This document shows, one piece after another, positions 8,747 through 16,744 of a DNA stretch of 52,779 nt. Below the pieces are notes generated by a model. That model saw only the letters and a list, made by a program, of their open reading frames with translations, was not told the origin of the DNA and ran no database searches. This DNA comes from Candidatus Yanofskybacteria bacterium RIFCSPHIGHO2_02_FULL_43_17. GTDB lineage: Bacteria; Patescibacteriota; Minisyncoccia; 2-02-FULL-40-12; GWA2-44-9. The translations under genes were made by a program, and so were the position numbers. How positions within the stretch are numbered: the stretch's first letter is position 1; every line of letters begins with the position of its first letter. The DNA lies in contig MGJU01000020.1 of NCBI GenBank assembly GCA_001794435.1, forward strand, positions 1-52,779, written 5' to 3'.

Positions 8747-10057
8747 ATGCGTGACATTCTCCCGGAGGACCAGAAATACTTCAGACACATACTGAAAAAA
8801 TCCGATCAGCTTTTGGATTACTATGGATTTGAGAGGATAGATACTCCGATGGTGGAATCGGTTGATCTGTTTTTGCGTTCAGCGGGGGAGACCTCGGATA
8901 TAATGGAAAAGGAGATATATACCATCAAGACTAAAGGCGGCGATGCGCTTGCTTTAAGACCTGAAGGTACGGCCGGAGTGGTCAGGGCCTACATAGAAAA
9001 TGGTATGAATGTGCGACCTCATCCGGTTAAGTTGTCTTACTGGGGTCCGATGTTTAGGCATGACCAGCCACAACACGGGCGGTATAGGCAATTCTATCAG
9101 CTGGGAGCTGAAACGATAGGCGACAGTTCGGAAGCGGTTGATGCGGAATTGATATTTCTAGGCCATAAATTGCTGGACATGCTCGGATTGGATAACTATA
9201 ACGTTCATATAAACAGTCTGGGTGATTCTAGTTGCCGGCCGGGATACATAAAAGCTCTCAAAGATTATTATAAGTTGAGGTCTAGGAAACTTTGTTTCAA
9301 TTGCAAGAACCGGCTGAAAACTAATATCCTTCGTTTGCTTGACTGCAAGGAGGCAGATTGCGCGGAAGTGGCCAAAGAGGCGCCTCAGACGGTTGATTTT
9401 CTGGATGACGAATGTAAAAGCCACTTCAAGCACATTCTTGAATTCTTAGATGAGGCAAAAGTTCCTTATATACTGAACCCCCGCCTTGTCAGGGGCCTTG
9501 ATTATTATACTCGAACTGTCTTTGAATTTTTGCCTGATGACCCTTCGACCCATTCGACAAAGCCTCAGGGTGGTGAGCCAGTCGAATCCACAAGCTCAGG
9601 GCAAGGGGGTTCGCAATCGGCGGTTATTGCCGGAGGCCGATACGACAAGCTTATAGAGATGCTTGGCGGGTCCAAGACGCCTGCCGCCGGATGGGCCATG
9701 GGCATAGACCGAATCGTCCTGGCTTTAAAGGAAAAAAACGCGAATATTCCGGATGGTTTGTCCAAGCCAAAAGTGTTTCTTGTCCAGCTTGGAGAAGGGG
9801 CAAAAAGGAAGAGTATCAATCTTTATGAAAGTTTCCGAAAAGCTGGAATAGAAGCTAAGTCGTCCATAGGCAGAGACAGTATTAAGTCGCAGTTGCGCAT
9901 TGCTAATCGGCTCGGAGTGAGATTTGCTCTTATATTTGGCCAAAAAGAAGCATTAGACGGGACGATAATACTTAGAGAGATGGATACGGGTGTTCAGGAG
10001 ACCATTCCGTTGGAGAAAATAGTAGATGAAATTAAGAAACGCCTTAAGAAGGAGTAA
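8747..10057 (+). CDS. hisS: Histidyl-tRNA synthetase with in-frame repeat insert
   Basis: HisRS charges tRNA-His. Class II motifs are visible: motif 2 near FRHDQPQHGRYRQFYQLG, the histidine motifs GLDYYTRTVFEF and AGGRYD, and motif 3 AAGWAMGIDRI. The ATG at 8747 lies inside the conserved APKGMRD motif, so the real N-terminus is probably upstream. The frame is open from 8711 (IAKQRQIQAPKG) but offers no ATG, GTG or TTG. A Gly/Ser/Pro-rich block of about 25 residues (about 265-290, encoded by 9541-9612) splits FEF from AGGRYD and consists of dispersed TTCGAC/CTCAGGG repeats read in frame. Confidence 0.94.
   Translation: MRDILPEDQKYFRHILKKSDQLLDYYGFERIDTPMVESVDLFLRSAGETSDIMEKEIYTIKTKGGDALALRPEGTAGVVRAYIENGMNVRPHPVKLSYWGPMFRHDQPQHGRYRQFYQLGAETIGDSSEAVDAELIFLGHKLLDMLGLDNYNVHINSLGDSSCRPGYIKALKDYYKLRSRKLCFNCKNRLKTNILRLLDCKEADCAEVAKEAPQTVDFLDDECKSHFKHILEFLDEAKVPYILNPRLVRGLDYYTRTVFEFLPDDPSTHSTKPQGGEPVESTSSGQGGSQSAVIAGGRYDKLIEMLGGSKTPAAGWAMGIDRIVLALKEKNANIPDGLSKPKVFLVQLGEGAKRKSINLYESFRKAGIEAKSSIGRDSIKSQLRIANRLGVRFALIFGQKEALDGTIILREMDTGVQETIPLEKIVDEIKKRLKKE
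9541..9612. repeat. TTCGAC/CTCAGGG repeat cluster inside hisS
   Basis: Palindromic modules of the type CCTTCGAC...CTCAGGG and GTCGAA...CTCAGGG are packed here. Related modules occur in intergenic DNA at 12107-12140, 36402-36438 and 48614-48635. Confidence 0.7.
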
Positions 10058-10059
10058 TT

Positions 10060-10126
10060 AAGAAACAAGAAACAAGAGACAGGTAAAATTAAAATTCTTG
10101 TCACTTGTCACTTGTCACTTGTTGCT
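10060..10126. repeat. PE-C palindrome between hisS and the HIT gene
   Basis: The left arm has repeated AAACAAGA/ACAAGAGACAGG units; the right arm has TCACTTG repeats. The right arm ends at the GTG start of the HIT gene. Confidence 0.8.
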
Positions 10127-10477
10127 GTGATCACCGATGTATTTTGTAAAATTTTAAAAGGAGAATTAAAAGCCGATGTCGTTTATAAGGATAACGATTT
10201 TTGGGTGGTGAAAGACATAAATCCTCAAGCGCCGATTCATCTTTTGATAATTCCAGTAAAACATTTCACTTCGCTTGAAGATTTTATGGAAGGTGATAAC
10301 AATGGTTTGCTTGGCAAGGGACTGGTAGTGGCCCATAAAGTTGCTCATCAGGCGGGTATTGCCGAAAAAGGATACCGCCTGATAATAAATGAAGGAGAGC
10401 ATGGCGGCAAAATGGTTCCGCATCTGCATATACATTTGCTGGGAGGAAAGAGATTGGGACCCAAATTAGTAAAATAG
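10127..10477 (+). CDS. HIT family nucleotide hydrolase/transferase
   Basis: The product belongs to the HINT-like branch of the histidine triad family, which hydrolyses nucleoside phosphoramidates and related compounds. The N-terminal FCKILKGELKADVVYKD and the triad VPHLHIHLLGG (near residues 99-109) are diagnostic. The GTG at 10127 is chosen because it gives the usual short N-terminus and lies just past the PE-C right arm; an upstream TTG at 10112 would translate the repeat. Length is 116 aa, normal for the family. No Shine-Dalgarno is seen. Confidence 0.9.
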   Translation: MITDVFCKILKGELKADVVYKDNDFWVVKDINPQAPIHLLIIPVKHFTSLEDFMEGDNNGLLGKGLVVAHKVAHQAGIAEKGYRLIINEGEHGGKMVPHLHIHLLGGKRLGPKLVK

Positions 10478-10479
10478 AG

Positions 10480-10893
10480 ATAGGAGACATGGAACAAGAG
10501 ACAGGTAAAAAGTTGGGGTATAGGAGTTTAATCGTTTGGGAAAAGGCTCACGAGTTAGCCATAAAAACTTATCAAGCAACTAAAACATTTCCCAAGGATG
10601 AACTTTTTGGTCTAGTAAGCCAAATGCGCAGATGTGCAGTTTCTGTTCCAGCAAATGTGGTAGAGGGATATAGCAGGAGATCGGTAAAAGAAAAATTAAA
10701 TTTTTACAATATTGCGAACGGTTCTTTATCGGAATTGGAATATTATATAGACTTAGCCTTTGAGTTGAAGTATGTTGACGAAGAAATTCACAATAATTTA
10801 ATCGTAGCAAGAGCAGACGTTGGCCGGTTATTAAACGGTTTTATTAAATCTTTTAAATAGCCCCTGTTTCATGTCTCTTGTTACTTGTTTCTA
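10480..10893. repeat. PE-C arms flanking a whole gene
   Basis: The left arm (about 10482-10508, with GAGACATGGAACAAGAGACAGG-like sequence) is complementary to the right arm (about 10862-10890, CCTGTTTCATGTCTCTTG and on). The four-helix-bundle gene occupies the space where other PE-C copies have only a short loop. Confidence 0.75.
10489..10860 (+). CDS. Four-helix-bundle protein (S23 / 23S rRNA intervening-sequence type)
   Basis: The 123-aa product matches the family called four-helix-bundle protein: YRSLIVWEKAHELAIKTY, then FPKDELFGLVSQMRR near 38-53, SVPANVVEGYSRRS near 57-70, and a C-terminal helix ending LNGFIKSF. Members are known from intervening sequences in 23S rRNA genes, where they sit in a hairpin, and the Avd accessory proteins of diversity-generating retroelements share the fold. 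Here the gene lies between the two arms of a PE-C palindrome, and its first codons (MEQETGKK) are encoded by the left arm. Its biochemical role is unknown. It lies between the HIT gene and rpsU, same strand. Confidence 0.88.
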   Translation: MEQETGKKLGYRSLIVWEKAHELAIKTYQATKTFPKDELFGLVSQMRRCAVSVPANVVEGYSRRSVKEKLNFYNIANGSLSELEYYIDLAFELKYVDEEIHNNLIVARADVGRLLNGFIKSFK

Positions 10894-10909
10894 GATCGGA
10901 GGTATTTAT

Positions 10910-11176
10910 ATGGTAGAAGTAAAACGAAAACCAAACGAGTCAACAGGAAGTTTATTGAGAAGGTTTAACCGCTTTGTTCAACAAAGTGGAGTTTTGCTTA
11001 AAGCAAAGAGTGATCAATTTCATCAAAAAAAGCCGACAGAGAGAAAAGAAAAAATGTCCGCTATTATGGGAACGCATTTGGCTGAATTGCGAAAACGTCT
11101 GACTAAATTGGGCAAATATGACGAGGAGACGTTTGAAGAGGAAAAACGCAAAATGAAACAAAAGCTAGGCCTCTAA
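10910..11176 (+). CDS. rpsU: Ribosomal protein bS21
   Basis: bS21 is a small basic protein of the 30S subunit near the anti-Shine-Dalgarno region. The motif VEVKRKPNESTGSLLRRFNR followed by VQQSGVLLKAKSD is typical, although the C-terminal 35 residues extend beyond the usual 60-70 aa length with a charged helix. GGAGG precedes the ATG by about eight bases, which is unusual for the translation genes in this window. Its stop codon overlaps the ATG of the next gene by one base (TAATG), so the two are translationally coupled. Confidence 0.83.
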   Translation: MVEVKRKPNESTGSLLRRFNRFVQQSGVLLKAKSDQFHQKKPTERKEKMSAIMGTHLAELRKRLTKLGKYDEETFEEEKRKMKQKLGL

Positions 11177-11667
11177 TGCTAAAAGAAAAAATCCAACAGA
11201 ATATGAAGGAAGCGATGAAAGCGGGGGACGCGGTAAGGCGACTTGTTTTAAGTTTGCTCCAAAGCGCGATAAAGAATAAAGAGCTTGAAAAAAGGTCCAA
11301 ACTTTCAAAGACTGGCGCTGATGCCGACAAACTTGAAGAATTGTCTTTGCTTTCTGATGAGGAAATCATAGACGTGATATCTTCCGAAGTTAAAAAAAGA
11401 AAAGAGTCGATTGAGAGCTACGAAAACGCTGGGCGAGAGGAGCTTGCGCGGAAAGAAAGAGACGAGCTTGCCATACTGATGGAATATATGCCCGAGCAAA
11501 TGTCGGAAGACGAGATAAGAGAGGAAGCAAAAAAAGCGATAGCTGAAATCGGCGCCAAAGATATCAAAGAAATGGGCAAAGTATTGGGAGCGCTGATGCC
11601 GAAACTCAAAGGCCGAGCCGACGGACAAACGGTAAGTAAGATAGTTAAAGAAGAATTATCAACTTGA
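11176..11667 (+). CDS. yqeY: GatB/YqeY family protein
   Basis: The 163-aa product is a YqeY-type protein, related to the tail domain of GatB and thought to act on tRNA. The start LKEKIQQNMKEAMKAGD and the C-terminal GALMPKLKGRADGQTVSKIV are diagnostic. rpsU-yqeY adjacency is common in bacteria, which supports both calls. It overlaps rpsU by one base. Confidence 0.9.
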   Translation: MLKEKIQQNMKEAMKAGDAVRRLVLSLLQSAIKNKELEKRSKLSKTGADADKLEELSLLSDEEIIDVISSEVKKRKESIESYENAGREELARKERDELAILMEYMPEQMSEDEIREEAKKAIAEIGAKDIKEMGKVLGALMPKLKGRADGQTVSKIVKEELST

Positions 11668-11697
11668 TGTTTTGGTCAACTCTGCTATTTTATAAAA

Positions 11698-11961
11698 ATG
11701 ACAAACGGGAAAAGTAAAAACGGAAAAATGACTCTGGAGAAGCTTGCCGGAATGGTGGCAAGAGGTGTTGATAAAATGGCAACGAAAGAAGGACTGAAAG
11801 AGTTAGAAAATGGAATGAACACTCGCTTTGGTGAACTCGAAGGAAAACTTGAGGCCTACACCTCTTTTTGGCATCGTAAATTCAGTGAGCATGAATCCTG
11901 GCTTCAGAATCTTGATAAGTCGGTAGCCTATCTGGAACGGCATATTGGTAAGAAACGCTAA
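11698..11961 (+). CDS. Small coiled-coil protein, unknown function
   Basis: This 87-aa protein has heptad-like spacing from about residue 20 (GVDKMATKEGLKELENGMNTR) to 85, and many charged residues. No family is recognised. The ATG follows TTTTATAAAA by a single base, with no Shine-Dalgarno. A strong terminator lies 38 bp downstream. Confidence 0.6.
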   Translation: MTNGKSKNGKMTLEKLAGMVARGVDKMATKEGLKELENGMNTRFGELEGKLEAYTSFWHRKFSEHESWLQNLDKSVAYLERHIGKKR

Positions 11962-11998
11962 TTTTTAAGTTACCAGATCAGACTCGCAATGAATCAGT

Positions 11999-12033
11999 AA
12001 AAACCGCTCCGACTTAAGTCGGAGCGGTTTTTG
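11999..12033. terminator. Perfect 16-bp terminator palindrome
   Basis: AAAACCGCTCCGACTT at 12000-12015 pairs with 12016-12031 and T runs follow on both strands. Confidence 0.85.
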
Positions 12034-12045
12034 TGTGTCCTGTCC

Positions 12046-12140
12046 CGTACCAAACCCGCCCCCTTTCTTCCGCCATCCGCCAACTGGCGGAGGCGGATGG
12101 CGGTCATCCATTCGACTACGTTCAGGATGACCCTGAGTAT
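12046..12140. repeat. Cluster of short palindromes before ybeY
   Basis: CCGCCATCCGCC (12070-12081) pairs with GGCGGATGGCGG (12092-12103). ACCAAACCCGCCCCCTTTCTT at about 12049-12070 recurs at 26181-26202. The end carries the dispersed TTCGAC...CCTGAG module. Confidence 0.7.
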
Positions 12141-12217
12141 AATAAAGAGTGAAAGAAGGATTAAAATTCAAGACCCTGAAATACCAATAAGTTGAAAAAT
12201 ATGGTAAAATTCAGTCA

Positions 12218-12703
12218 ATGATTGATCTTGTTTTTAAAAATCGCACATCGCAAAAAGCTCCTAGTCGGATTTTTTTTCAAAAAATTTTAGAAATAGCGGC
12301 GAAAGAATTGGGACTTAAAAGTAAAGTCAGTTTGAGCGTCAATTTAGTGAGGGAGAAAAAGATTCAGGAATTAAATAAAAAGTATCGCCACAAAGATAAA
12401 CCAACCGATGTATTATCATTCCCGCTAAGAGACAAGGTAATAATAAAATCTGGCTTGTCGCTTGGTTGCCTGTCCCTTGTCGCTGACTTGGGGGACATCT
12501 TCATCTGCTTACCCATTGCAAAAAATGAGGCAAAGAGAGAAAATATAACTATAAAAGAAAAACTGGCACGACTGGTTGTGCATGGATTTTTGCATTTACA
12601 AGGTTATGACCACGAAAAGTCAGAGAAAGATGCAAAAAAAATGTTTCATTTGGAGGAAAAAATTTTAAGCAAGATCCAAAATGGCGAAGCCATATACAAT
12701 TAG
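12218..12703 (+). CDS. ybeY: Endoribonuclease YbeY with repeat-derived insert
   Basis: YbeY is a single-strand-specific, zinc-dependent endoribonuclease for 16S rRNA maturation and ribosome quality control. The zinc motif HGFLHLQGYDH (near 124-134) is complete and TDVLSFP is present near 64-70. Between LSFP and LGDIFIC lies an extra stretch of about 18 residues (SGLSLGCLSLV), encoded by a CTTGTCGC...CCCTTGTCGC repeat of the PE-C type. An extended -10 box (TGGTAAAAT) ends seven bases before the ATG. The 3' end overlaps ftsA by 23 bases in another frame. Confidence 0.92.
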   Translation: MIDLVFKNRTSQKAPSRIFFQKILEIAAKELGLKSKVSLSVNLVREKKIQELNKKYRHKDKPTDVLSFPLRDKVIIKSGLSLGCLSLVADLGDIFICLPIAKNEAKRENITIKEKLARLVVHGFLHLQGYDHEKSEKDAKKMFHLEEKILSKIQNGEAIYN

Positions 12704-13919
12704 CGGTATAGATATAGGCAATTCCCACGTAAAAGTGGTTATTGCTCGGCTTGGCAAGGATAATTTAAGGCCGGAAATATTGGGTACGGGCAGTGCCGTA
12801 TCGGAAGGATTGCGCAGGGGAATGGTGGTAGATATGGAAGAGACAATAAATAATATCGGGGCCGCCGTACAACAAGCCGAAGCAATGGCAGGGACTCAAA
12901 CGAAGAGAGCATTTGTTGCCGTTAACGGTCTTCATATCAAAACACAAGTATCTCGGGGGGTGATTGCCGTATCCCGAGCCGATAACGAAATATCCCAGAA
13001 TGACATCGACAGGGTCATTCAAGCCGCTTCGGTAGTAAGCATGCCGGCCAACAGGGAGATGATACATGTTATTCCTCGCAACTTTATCGTTGACGGCACT
13101 GAATATGTAAAGAACCCGTTGGGGATGAAAGGTGTCCGTCTTGAAGCCGATGTGATGATAATAGACGGCCTGTCGCCGTATTTGAGAAATATCGCCAAAT
13201 GCGTGAATGAGAACGATATTGAGGTTGCGGGACTGGTTTATGCTCCGCTTGCCGCGTCCTTGTCTTCTCTGGATAAGAACCAGAAGGAACACGGAGTGAT
13301 AAACTTGGATTTCGGGGGCGGCACCTCAACGCTTGCCGTGTTTGAGGAAGCCGACTTGATTCACAGCGCGGTAATACCATTTGGTTCAAAGCATATTACC
13401 AACGACTTAGCCGTTGCCTTAAGGACGTCACTGGACATCGCAGAAAGAATAAAGCTTGAACACTGCTCCACGTCAGACCTTGAAGATTTGAGAAGAAAAG
13501 AAAATATCGATCTCTCAAATCTTGTCGGAGAAGAAAATTTCATTGTGCCTAAAAAGCAGCTTGTGAAAGTCGTTGACGCAAGAGTGGGCGAGCTTCTTGA
13601 TATCGTTGAGTCGGAACTTAAGAAAATATCAAAAAACGGGATACTGCCGGCTGGCATAGTCTTAAGCGGCGGAGGTTCTAATCTGCCCGGCTTTGCATTT
13701 ATGGTCAAAGACAAACTTCGTCTGCCGGTGAAGGTGGCGGAGCCGCTTGGTTTTGACGGCGCGAATAACATAGTCGGAGATCCATCATTTGCCGTTGCTG
13801 TCGGTCTGGTTTTGTGGGGAACGGAAAAAGAGCTTGGCGGACAAAGGCAAAAAATATCGCTGGACGGAAGCGGCCTTACCTCAAAAATTGTAGACTGGCT
13901 GAAGAACTTTTTGCCTTAA
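12681..13919 (+). CDS. ftsA: Cell division protein FtsA
   Basis: FtsA is the actin-like protein that tethers FtsZ to the membrane. ATPase motifs are in order: GIDIGNSHVKV (phosphate 1) near 9-19, NLDFGGGTSTLAV (phosphate 2) near 208-220 and LSGGGSNLPGF (adenosine) near 330-340. The last residues SKIVDWLKNFLP form the amphipathic membrane-targeting helix. The gene starts inside ybeY and precedes ftsZ by 389 bp, a gap holding large palindromes. Confidence 0.95.
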   Translation: MAKPYTISGIDIGNSHVKVVIARLGKDNLRPEILGTGSAVSEGLRRGMVVDMEETINNIGAAVQQAEAMAGTQTKRAFVAVNGLHIKTQVSRGVIAVSRADNEISQNDIDRVIQAASVVSMPANREMIHVIPRNFIVDGTEYVKNPLGMKGVRLEADVMIIDGLSPYLRNIAKCVNENDIEVAGLVYAPLAASLSSLDKNQKEHGVINLDFGGGTSTLAVFEEADLIHSAVIPFGSKHITNDLAVALRTSLDIAERIKLEHCSTSDLEDLRRKENIDLSNLVGEENFIVPKKQLVKVVDARVGELLDIVESELKKISKNGILPAGIVLSGGGSNLPGFAFMVKDKLRLPVKVAEPLGFDGANNIVGDPSFAVAVGLVLWGTEKELGGQRQKISLDGSGLTSKIVDWLKNFLP

Positions 13920-13957
13920 TTTCCTACGAGCGTAGCGAGTAGCTGAAATTATGAGCA

Positions 13958-14109
13958 CCCAGCACTTATTTTACTATCGTATTACCTTGCGAAGCGCGAT
14001 GGGCGAATAGCCCCACTCCGTTCAAGGGCGCAGCGCTTCGTCCATAACAGGATGCACTTATTCAGTGTATGCACTATGTTTGGTGATCGACGGTAAAATA
14101 AGTGCTGGG
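13958..14109. repeat. Nested palindrome between ftsA and ftsZ
   Basis: Perfect 17-bp outer arms (13958-13974 and 14093-14109, CCCAGCACTTATTTTAC and complement) enclose about 118 bp that contain further hairpins such as GCGAAGCGC with GCGCTTCG. Confidence 0.85.
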
Positions 14110-14240
14110 TAAGTACTTGTAGCCAATCGGATTTCGCATAAACGCTTGTCCTCTCGGACAACTACTTAGTTATCCACAGCAAGTCCACCGCAAATTTGCG
14201 CAGGATTTTCTTTTATGTTAATACAAATTGAAAGAATTAA

Positions 14241-14303
14241 AATATTACGCATTAAACATTACGGATTGTTTTAATTCGTAATGCGTAATTCGCAATACGT
14301 AAT
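14241..14303. repeat. PE-A palindrome before ftsZ
   Basis: ATTACGCATTAAACATTACGG on the left folds against CGTAATGCGTAATTCGC-type sequence on the right. The right end is five bases from the ftsZ GTG. Confidence 0.8.
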
Positions 14304-14308
14304 AAGTC

Positions 14309-15448
14309 GTGGCACAGATCAAACCACCATTTGAAACATTTGCCAGGATCAAAGTTATCGGTTGCGGCGGTTCAGGCGGCAACGCTTTGGCAAGAATGAT
14401 AGAAGCCCGAATTCATGGGGTGGAATTTATCGCAATAAATACCGACGCTCAAGCGCTTCACGCGACCAATGCGCCGACTAAAATTCATATTGGTAAAAGT
14501 TTGACCAGGGGATTAGGCGCAGGAATGAATCCAGAAATAGGCAGGCAAGCGGCAGAAGATACAAAGGAAGAAATTCAAAATGCGCTTAAGGGAGCAGATA
14601 TGGTTTTTTTGGCGACCGGTTTGGGAGGCGGTACGGGTACCGGCGCCACTCCGGTTGTTGCCGAGATCGCGCGGGAACTTGGAGCTTTGACAGTGGCTGT
14701 TGTTACCAAGCCTTTTAATTTTGAAGGCGCTCAAAGAGCAAGAATAGCTGAAGAAGGCTGGCAAAACTTGCGCGACAGAGTCGACGCTCTCATTACGATT
14801 CCCAATGACAGACTACTCTCTGTAATAGACAGAAAGACGCCGTTGCTAGAGTCATTCGCCATTGTTGACGATGTTCTGCGTCAAGGCGTTCAAGGTATTT
14901 CCGACTTGATAACAATACCGGGCATAATTAATGTTGACTTTGCTGACGTCAAAGCTGTTATGGCGAACTCCGGCTCTGCTCTGATGGGAATAGGGAGAGC
15001 AAGTGGCGAGGATAGGGCGATAGAAGCGGCCAAGATGGCTATCAACTCTCCGCTTCTGGAGGTCTCAATAGACGGGGCAAGAGGAGTGCTTTTCAATGTT
15101 TCCGGCGGTATGGATATGGCAATGGCCGAGATCAATGAAGCGGCAAGAATTATCACCGAACACATTGATTCCGATGCCAAGGTCATCTTCGGAGCGGTTC
15201 TTGACGATAAACTGAAGAAAGGCGAGCTCAAAGTTACGGTTGTGGCAACGGGATTCAATAACGGCCACCCGACCTCGGTCAGGCCAATGGTCAACGGAAG
15301 CCCAAGCTTATTTGATAATGCGCCAAAAAAGAGTTTGAATGGTTCCGGCAACGGAATACCCATTCAGCCAGTAAAAGAATTGATTGATTCGTCGGTCAAT
15401 GACGACGAGTTTGATATACCCGCCTTCATCAGAAGAAAGATGAAGTAA
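14309..15448 (+). CDS. ftsZ: Cell division protein FtsZ
   Basis: FtsZ is the tubulin-like GTPase that forms the division ring. The tubulin signature [10 protein letters not shown] lies near residues 107-116, the N-terminal [11 protein letters not shown] near 14-24, and the T7-loop region [11 protein letters not shown] near 207-217. The C-terminus ends [14 protein letters not shown], the conserved tail that binds FtsA, so the two neighbours should interact. A GTG start is used, preceded by a PE-A palindrome and no Shine-Dalgarno. The 379-aa length is normal. Confidence 0.96.
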   Translation: MAQIKPPFETFARIKVIGCGGSGGNALARMIEARIHGVEFIAINTDAQALHATNAPTKIHIGKSLTRGLGAGMNPEIGRQAAEDTKEEIQNALKGADMVFLATGLGGGTGTGATPVVAEIARELGALTVAVVTKPFNFEGAQRARIAEEGWQNLRDRVDALITIPNDRLLSVIDRKTPLLESFAIVDDVLRQGVQGISDLITIPGIINVDFADVKAVMANSGSALMGIGRASGEDRAIEAAKMAINSPLLEVSIDGARGVLFNVSGGMDMAMAEINEAARIITEHIDSDAKVIFGAVLDDKLKKGELKVTVVATGFNNGHPTSVRPMVNGSPSLFDNAPKKSLNGSGNGIPIQPVKELIDSSVNDDEFDIPAFIRRKMK

Positions 15449-15458
15449 GGGCTTTGTC

Positions 15459-15489
15459 TAAATTTTTAAATCTTAGATTTAAAAATTTA
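15459..15489. terminator. AT-rich palindrome after ftsZ
   Basis: A perfect 13-bp stem TAAATTTTTAAAT / ATTTAAAAATTTA (15459-15471 and 15477-15489) with loop CTTAG. It may terminate ftsZ transcription. Confidence 0.55.
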
Positions 15490-15504
15490 GTAACAAAACC
15501 TTAT

Positions 15505-15857
15505 CCCGCTCTTTAGAACGCCAACTTTTGTTGCTATTTTTATTTAGATAAATTTGTATATATAGTCCCAGCTAAAATAAGTTTTTGCGTGAACTTTGCG
15601 CTGGACATTTGGCGTTTAAAGGGCGCGGGTAGTCGCTCGGCCTTACCGTCTTCTCATCACGCTTCCTCATCTTGTCATCGGACTTGGTATGATATGTATG
15701 GATTAGTCAATAATCACAGGTAACCCTCACTTGCCTCCCAGCCCCTCTTTTCTTTGAAAAGTGGGGCTGGGCGTTCGACCTATGATTATTGGAGCCCATT
15801 CATACCAACCTCATCCTCTTCCTCGACTCGTCAAAGTGATTCGAAGATAATAAGGCC
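15505..15857. other. Block of nested palindromes, possible structured RNA
   Basis: No gene is evident. Arms 15505-15524 and 15609-15629 pair imperfectly. Inside the next block GGCCTTA (15639-15645) pairs with 15851-15857, TTGGTATGA (15684-15692) with 15800-15808, AATAATCACAGGT (15709-15721) with 15778-15790, and CCCAGCCCC (15737-15745) with 15763-15771. The helices nest in order and tolerate G-U pairs, which fits a folded RNA. Equally, they could be stacked palindromic insertions. The innermost CCCAGCCCC hairpin recurs near 36735. Confidence 0.55.
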
Positions 15858-15969
15858 TCGCTCCTGAGCGTTCTGTCCTACTTTCATAAGTTTTCTTGGC
15901 TTATTCGCAGTGGCGGTATTTAAACCCTCCGCAGGGCAGGGGATGAGTGAAAAACAAAAGGAGCTTACT

Positions 15970-16029
15970 CGGTAGTGATTTCCAGAATTAAAAAAGGCGG
16001 CTATGCCGCCACTGGAAATTCTACTACCG
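15970..16029 (-). terminator. Terminator of the minus-strand gene at 16065
   Basis: Read on the minus strand, GGCGGC-ATA-GCCGCC (16010 down to 15996) is followed by six T. An outer stem of about 16 bp (15970-15985 with 16012-16029) encloses it. Confidence 0.75.
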
Positions 16030-16064
16030 GGCTTATTGCCTCCTCTCTCTATCGATATTTCTAC

Positions 16065-16484
16065 TTATCCTTTCCCACAACAACCCCTCGGCCACCTCAT
16101 CGGTTCTTCTCTCCATTCATCGCCATGTTTGCAATCGTAGCTAATGATTTCTGCAAGATTTTTCGCGCCTTCCCGCAGACAGAAGTATAGTTTACTGTCT
16201 CCATCCCAAACCCAGAAAACATCAACCGTAAGAGTATCAATATGATAGCGGTAAGCCCTACTCTGGTCAAAAAGAAAACTCATATCATCAGGCTGAATTA
16301 ATTGGTTGTACGCAATAAACGTATGACGAAAGTCATCAGACCAAGGGGTTGCGTCCAGCCTTACATCAGAGTTTTGGTAACAACCATAACCATTGCCTAC
16401 GAAAGTGAGCGCCCGCAACGCTTCGCCAGGGCCGTTATTTGTGGTCTCAGCCAGTTTTTTCAAAAGAACTGCCAGTCCGGACAT
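16065..16484 (-). CDS. Orphan soluble protein, 139 aa
   Basis: I do not recognise the family. The product has no signal peptide or membrane segment and is rich in aromatic residues (VDVFWVWDGDSKLYF near 88-102) with a C-terminal CCGKG. A strong promoter (16514-16542), AAGGGAG seven bases before the ATG and an own terminator all support a real gene. It is divergent from nrdJ. This monocistronic layout is that of the accessory genes elsewhere in the window. Confidence 0.7.
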   Translation of the reverse strand: MSGLAVLLKKLAETTNNGPGEALRALTFVGNGYGCYQNSDVRLDATPWSDDFRHTFIAYNQLIQPDDMSFLFDQSRAYRYHIDTLTVDVFWVWDGDSKLYFCLREGAKNLAEIISYDCKHGDEWREEPMRWPRGCCGKG

Positions 16485-16513
16485 CTGCGTACTCCCTTCT
16501 GTACCGTTGCTTT

Positions 16514-16542
16514 ATAATACTATAGTATTTGGTATATGTCAA
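16514..16542 (-). promoter_or_regulatory. Promoter of the orphan minus-strand gene
   Basis: On the minus strand TTGACA (16542-16537) and TATTAT (16519-16514) are spaced by 17 bases. Confidence 0.8.
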
Positions 16543-16682
16543 GGAAAATTTCGGATTATCCACACACCTCGTCTTGATTTCTAAAAAATATTTTTTTAGA
16601 ATGAAACTAGTAATGATAATGAGCTTTAAAACTCAAATGCTTACATAACTGATTCCCGCTTTTAAGCGGGTTAAAACTTCTC

Positions 16683-16726
16683 TTAGGGGACAAAATACTG
16701 CCTGAGGGCAGTATTTTGTCCCCTAA
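16683..16726. repeat. Perfect 20-bp hairpin upstream of nrdJ
   Basis: Arms 16683-16702 and 16707-16726 (TTAGGGGACAAAATACTGCC and complement) leave a four-base loop TGAG. It ends ten bases before a TATAAT box and 19 bases before the nrdJ ATG. A smaller CCCGCTTTTAAGCGGG palindrome lies at about 16654-16669. It may be an operator or a boundary palindrome; no T run supports a plain terminator. Confidence 0.7.
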
Positions 16727-16744
16727 CATTCGGATTATAATCAT

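Noticed and set aside
10489..10860. Diversity-generating retroelement (Avd)
   Set aside because: The four-helix-bundle protein shares the fold, but no reverse transcriptase or template/variable repeat pair is in the window.
15505..15960. rnpB or tmRNA gene on either strand
   Set aside because: The core RNase P signature GAGGAAAGTCC and the tmRNA 5' and 3' signatures are absent. A lone GACAGAAC-like string on the minus strand near 15874 and GGCTTATTCGC near 15898 are not enough.
16683..16726. NrdR box or cobalamin riboswitch before nrdJ
   Set aside because: The hairpin does not match the NrdR box pattern and the leader is far too short for a B12 riboswitch.
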